25,041 bases of DNA from Clostridia bacterium (GTDB taxonomy: Bacteria; Bacillota; Clostridia; Oscillospirales; CAG-272), in contig JAFTXB010000273.1 in NCBI GenBank assembly GCA_017461825.1, forward strand, positions 1-25,041. The letters run 5' to 3'. The translations under genes and the position numbers were made by a program. Every line of letters begins with the position of its first letter. Position 1 is the stretch's first letter. Under the pieces are notes generated by a model, which saw only the letters and a list, made by a program, of their open reading frames with translations, was not told the origin of the DNA and did no database searches. Positions 23,654-25,041 of this stretch are shown here, in pieces.

Positions 23654-23724
23654 GTTCTATAATTTTGCTTTTGAGAGACCCCCTTAAAAAATGTAATTCT
23701 GTTTTGCAAGCGAAGGTGATCTCG

Positions 23725-24666
23725 TTATACGAATCGGTTAAACCAATACAAGAGCTCTTGGCGCATAACGTTATTCGTACGGTGCAGTACACCGTCGAGC
23801 AGGCGCAGCTCGGCGTAGCAGCCGCTGCGGCGGATCGAACGGATATATTCCACCGAGATTCGATAGTCCACGGTAGGGTCTGCCGTTCCGTGCCAGATCT
23901 TGATGGGGCAGGGAGGCATTACAACCTTTTCACCGTCCCGATTGATAAACGAGCGAATGTGGTAGGAGTTAAAGCCAATAACGTTTTCCGGGCACCACTC
24001 CTCGGAGGGGAAACGGTGGATCTGGGCAATGCGTTGGCGCTGTGTGTATCCGACGTCGGATTGGAATTTTACCTTGTCCCAAGAGCCGATGCATGTTTCG
24101 CCGTCCACCTCAACCGGATCAAGATTCAGCCGCGGATAAAACAGACCAACTGCGGTTACGATATTGGGGAACATATTGATGAAGTTGACGGCGGTCTGTC
24201 CACCCATCGAGGCGCCCGCAACCAAAACCTGCTTGGAGAGGTTGAAATGCTTGATTGCATAGCGATACGCCTTGTAAGCCGCCATGAGATGCTCAAAGCA
24301 ACCAATCGTACGGCCGTGCAGCTCGGAGCCGTTGACGTCAAGTGCAGCGTAGCCTGCATCAACGCATTGAAAAACACTGCAAATTCCGCCAATCATATTT
24401 TCTTTTTCGCAAACGCGGTGTCCCGATCCGTGAAATGACAAAATGAGAGGCGTTTCTTCGCCGTCGTCGGTATAGGAGGCGGGGAGCGACAGAACGCATT
24501 CACATTCCAGCATTTCCTCGCGGTCGCGCATGACTACCTCTTGCGAGGTGCTGACGTCGCGGTAGTGGTTATACGTTACCGTGAAGTAGATGTATTCCTT
24601 TTCGGTTTCGGGACCAAGCGGCACTCCTTTGTGGGACGTAGGTGTCATCGTTTTGCGAATTTCCAT
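23725..24666 (-). CDS. Alpha/beta-hydrolase esterase (acetylxylan-esterase/peptidase-like fold)
   Basis: The 313-residue cytosolic protein has an alpha/beta-hydrolase layout. The oxyanion motif is FHGSG (78-82), the nucleophile elbow GASMGG has Ser153, the acid Asp263 lies in HGTADPTVDY (259-268), and the catalytic His295 lies in DGVLHRT. There is no signal peptide, so it would act on imported or intracellular esters. A carbohydrate deacetylase is plausible given the neighbouring sugar importer, but it is separated from that operon by the cassette region and lies on the opposite strand. The ATG follows AGGAGAAT. A promoter (TTGACT 24741-24736, 16-bp spacer, TATAAT 24719-24714) lies just upstream. 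Confidence 0.82.
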   Translation of the reverse strand: MEIRKTMTPTSHKGVPLGPETEKEYIYFTVTYNHYRDVSTSQEVVMRDREEMLECECVLSLPASYTDDGEETPLILSFHGSGHRVCEKENMIGGICSVFQCVDAGYAALDVNGSELHGRTIGCFEHLMAAYKAYRYAIKHFNLSKQVLVAGASMGGQTAVNFINMFPNIVTAVGLFYPRLNLDPVEVDGETCIGSWDKVKFQSDVGYTQRQRIAQIHRFPSEEWCPENVIGFNSYHIRSFINRDGEKVVMPPCPIKIWHGTADPTVDYRISVEYIRSIRRSGCYAELRLLDGVLHRTNNVMRQELLYWFNRFV

Positions 24667-24713
24667 AAATATTCTCCTAAAATAAAAATGAAAAACAGCC
24701 TTGCTTTGCTTTT

Positions 24714-24741
24714 ATTATATCAAATTTTTACCTAAAGTCAA
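24714..24741 (-). promoter_or_regulatory. Promoter of the esterase gene
   Basis: On the minus strand TTGACT and TATAAT are separated by 16 bp, about 50 nt upstream of the ATG at 24666. Confidence 0.75.
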
Positions 24742-24780
24742 GAGCAATCGTACGGTTTGGTAGACGCGTTTTCAATATCC

Positions 24781-24799
24781 TTATAGGTTTTACCTATAA
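24781..24799. promoter_or_regulatory. Operator-like inverted repeat upstream of the CobW-type gene
   Basis: TTATAGGT-TTT-ACCTATAA is a perfect 8-3-8 inverted repeat. The half-site ACCTATAA recurs at 24955-24962, and AGGTATAA/TTATACCT flank the -10 region (24926-24933, 24951-24958). It lies between the divergent esterase and CobW-type promoters. A metal-responsive repressor is a reasonable guess from the gene it precedes. Confidence 0.5.
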
Positions 24800-24905
24800 A
24801 AGCGCCGCATATCGCAAAAGGCGTGTAGGGGAGCGTCTTGTTGCCCGTTTTGGTTGCTCAATTTGTAAAAACTCTGCCTTTGAGGTGAAAAATTTCGTTA
24901 CGGCA

Positions 24906-24934
24906 TTGACATTTTTCAATAATAGAGGTATAAT
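24906..24934 (+). promoter_or_regulatory. Promoter of the CobW-type gene
   Basis: TTGACA (24906-24911), a 17-bp spacer and TATAAT (24929-24934). The -10 overlaps the AGGTATAA operator half-site. Confidence 0.85.
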
Positions 24935-24978
24935 ATTATATTGATGAATTTTATACCTATAAGAAAAGGAAGAAAAAA

Positions 24979-25041
24979 ATGACCAAGATCGATATTTTTT
25001 CCGGCTTTTTGGGTGCCGGTAAGACAACGCTGATCAAAAAG
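24979..25041 (+). CDS. CobW-family metal-chaperone GTPase (5' end only)
   Basis: Only the first 21 codons are in the window. MTKIDIFSGFLGAGKTTLIKK begins with a short strand leading into the P-loop GFLGAGKTT, the form typical of the CobW/COG0523 branch of G3E GTPases, which deliver metals such as zinc or cobalt. It has an AAGGAAG ribosome site, its own promoter and inverted repeats that suggest repression. The rest of the gene, including the metal-binding CxCC motif expected near residue 70, is outside the window, so the subfamily cannot be fixed. Confidence 0.8.
   Translation, partial: MTKIDIFSGFLGAGKTTLIKK

Noticed and set aside
23578..24438. Plus-strand frame opposite the esterase
   Set aside because: Overlaps the cassette 3' segment, a terminator and the antisense of a clear alpha/beta-hydrolase; no ribosome site.

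Overview
The window reads as a chromosomal segment of a low-to-mid GC, Gram-positive-type anaerobe, most likely an uncultured member of the Clostridia. The support is strong AGGAGG-type ribosome sites, TTGACA/TATAAT promoters with 16-17 bp spacers, a tRNA-Gln with encoded CCA, Gram-positive-style signal peptides, a two-gene SufC/SufB-like iron-sulfur module, and a large NHL/Yip1/DUF5696-type sugar-transport operon. The species cannot be named from this sequence.

Layout: (1) 1-795 is gene-free repeat DNA, including a 272-bp element with GGTCATCCTGAGC inverted ends; a second copy lies at 4899-5210. (2) 796-2025 (minus) is an RlmI-type rRNA methyltransferase, divergent from a compact sufC-sufB-like pair (2229-3862) that ends in a bidirectional terminator. 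(3) 3932-4735 (minus) is an unknown membrane protein. Its real start is probably a TTG, because the upstream ATG lies inside a consensus -10 box. (4) 5200-5966 is the AT-rich control region of the main operon, with two copies of a 15-bp inverted-repeat operator 105 bp apart, a promoter and a ~220-nt leader. (5) 5967-19706 is one tightly spaced transport operon: a giant secreted solute-binding protein, a permease pair, an NHL-TPR-Yip1 membrane protein, a DUF5696-like secreted protein and a second permease pair. It encodes no ATPase, so it must borrow one. It ends in a strong hairpin terminator followed by tRNA-Gln. (6) 19957-23653, just after tRNA-Gln, is the unusual part: three tandem gene cassettes. 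(7) 23725-24666 (minus) is an alpha/beta-hydrolase esterase, and the window ends in the first 21 codons of a CobW-type metal GTPase with its own promoter and operator-like inverted repeats.

Each cassette has the order: array of short hairpins, conserved 5' segment, identical promoter/RBS module, one unrelated AT-rich gene of unknown function, conserved ~150-bp 3' segment. The flanks are nearly identical between cassettes while the three proteins show no resemblance to each other. The hairpin arrays share an architecture but not a sequence: each uses its own spacer word (CATCAT, ATGAAG or GATGAAATC), written forward in the left half and reverse-complemented in the right half, so each array is a nested palindrome. 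Two of the three 5' flanks also carry a ~145-bp MITE-like insertion that the middle one lacks. This looks like a modular, mobile or recombining cassette system built on DNA (or RNA) secondary structure, parked next to a tRNA gene. I know of no named system with this exact layout; its mobility and function are inference.
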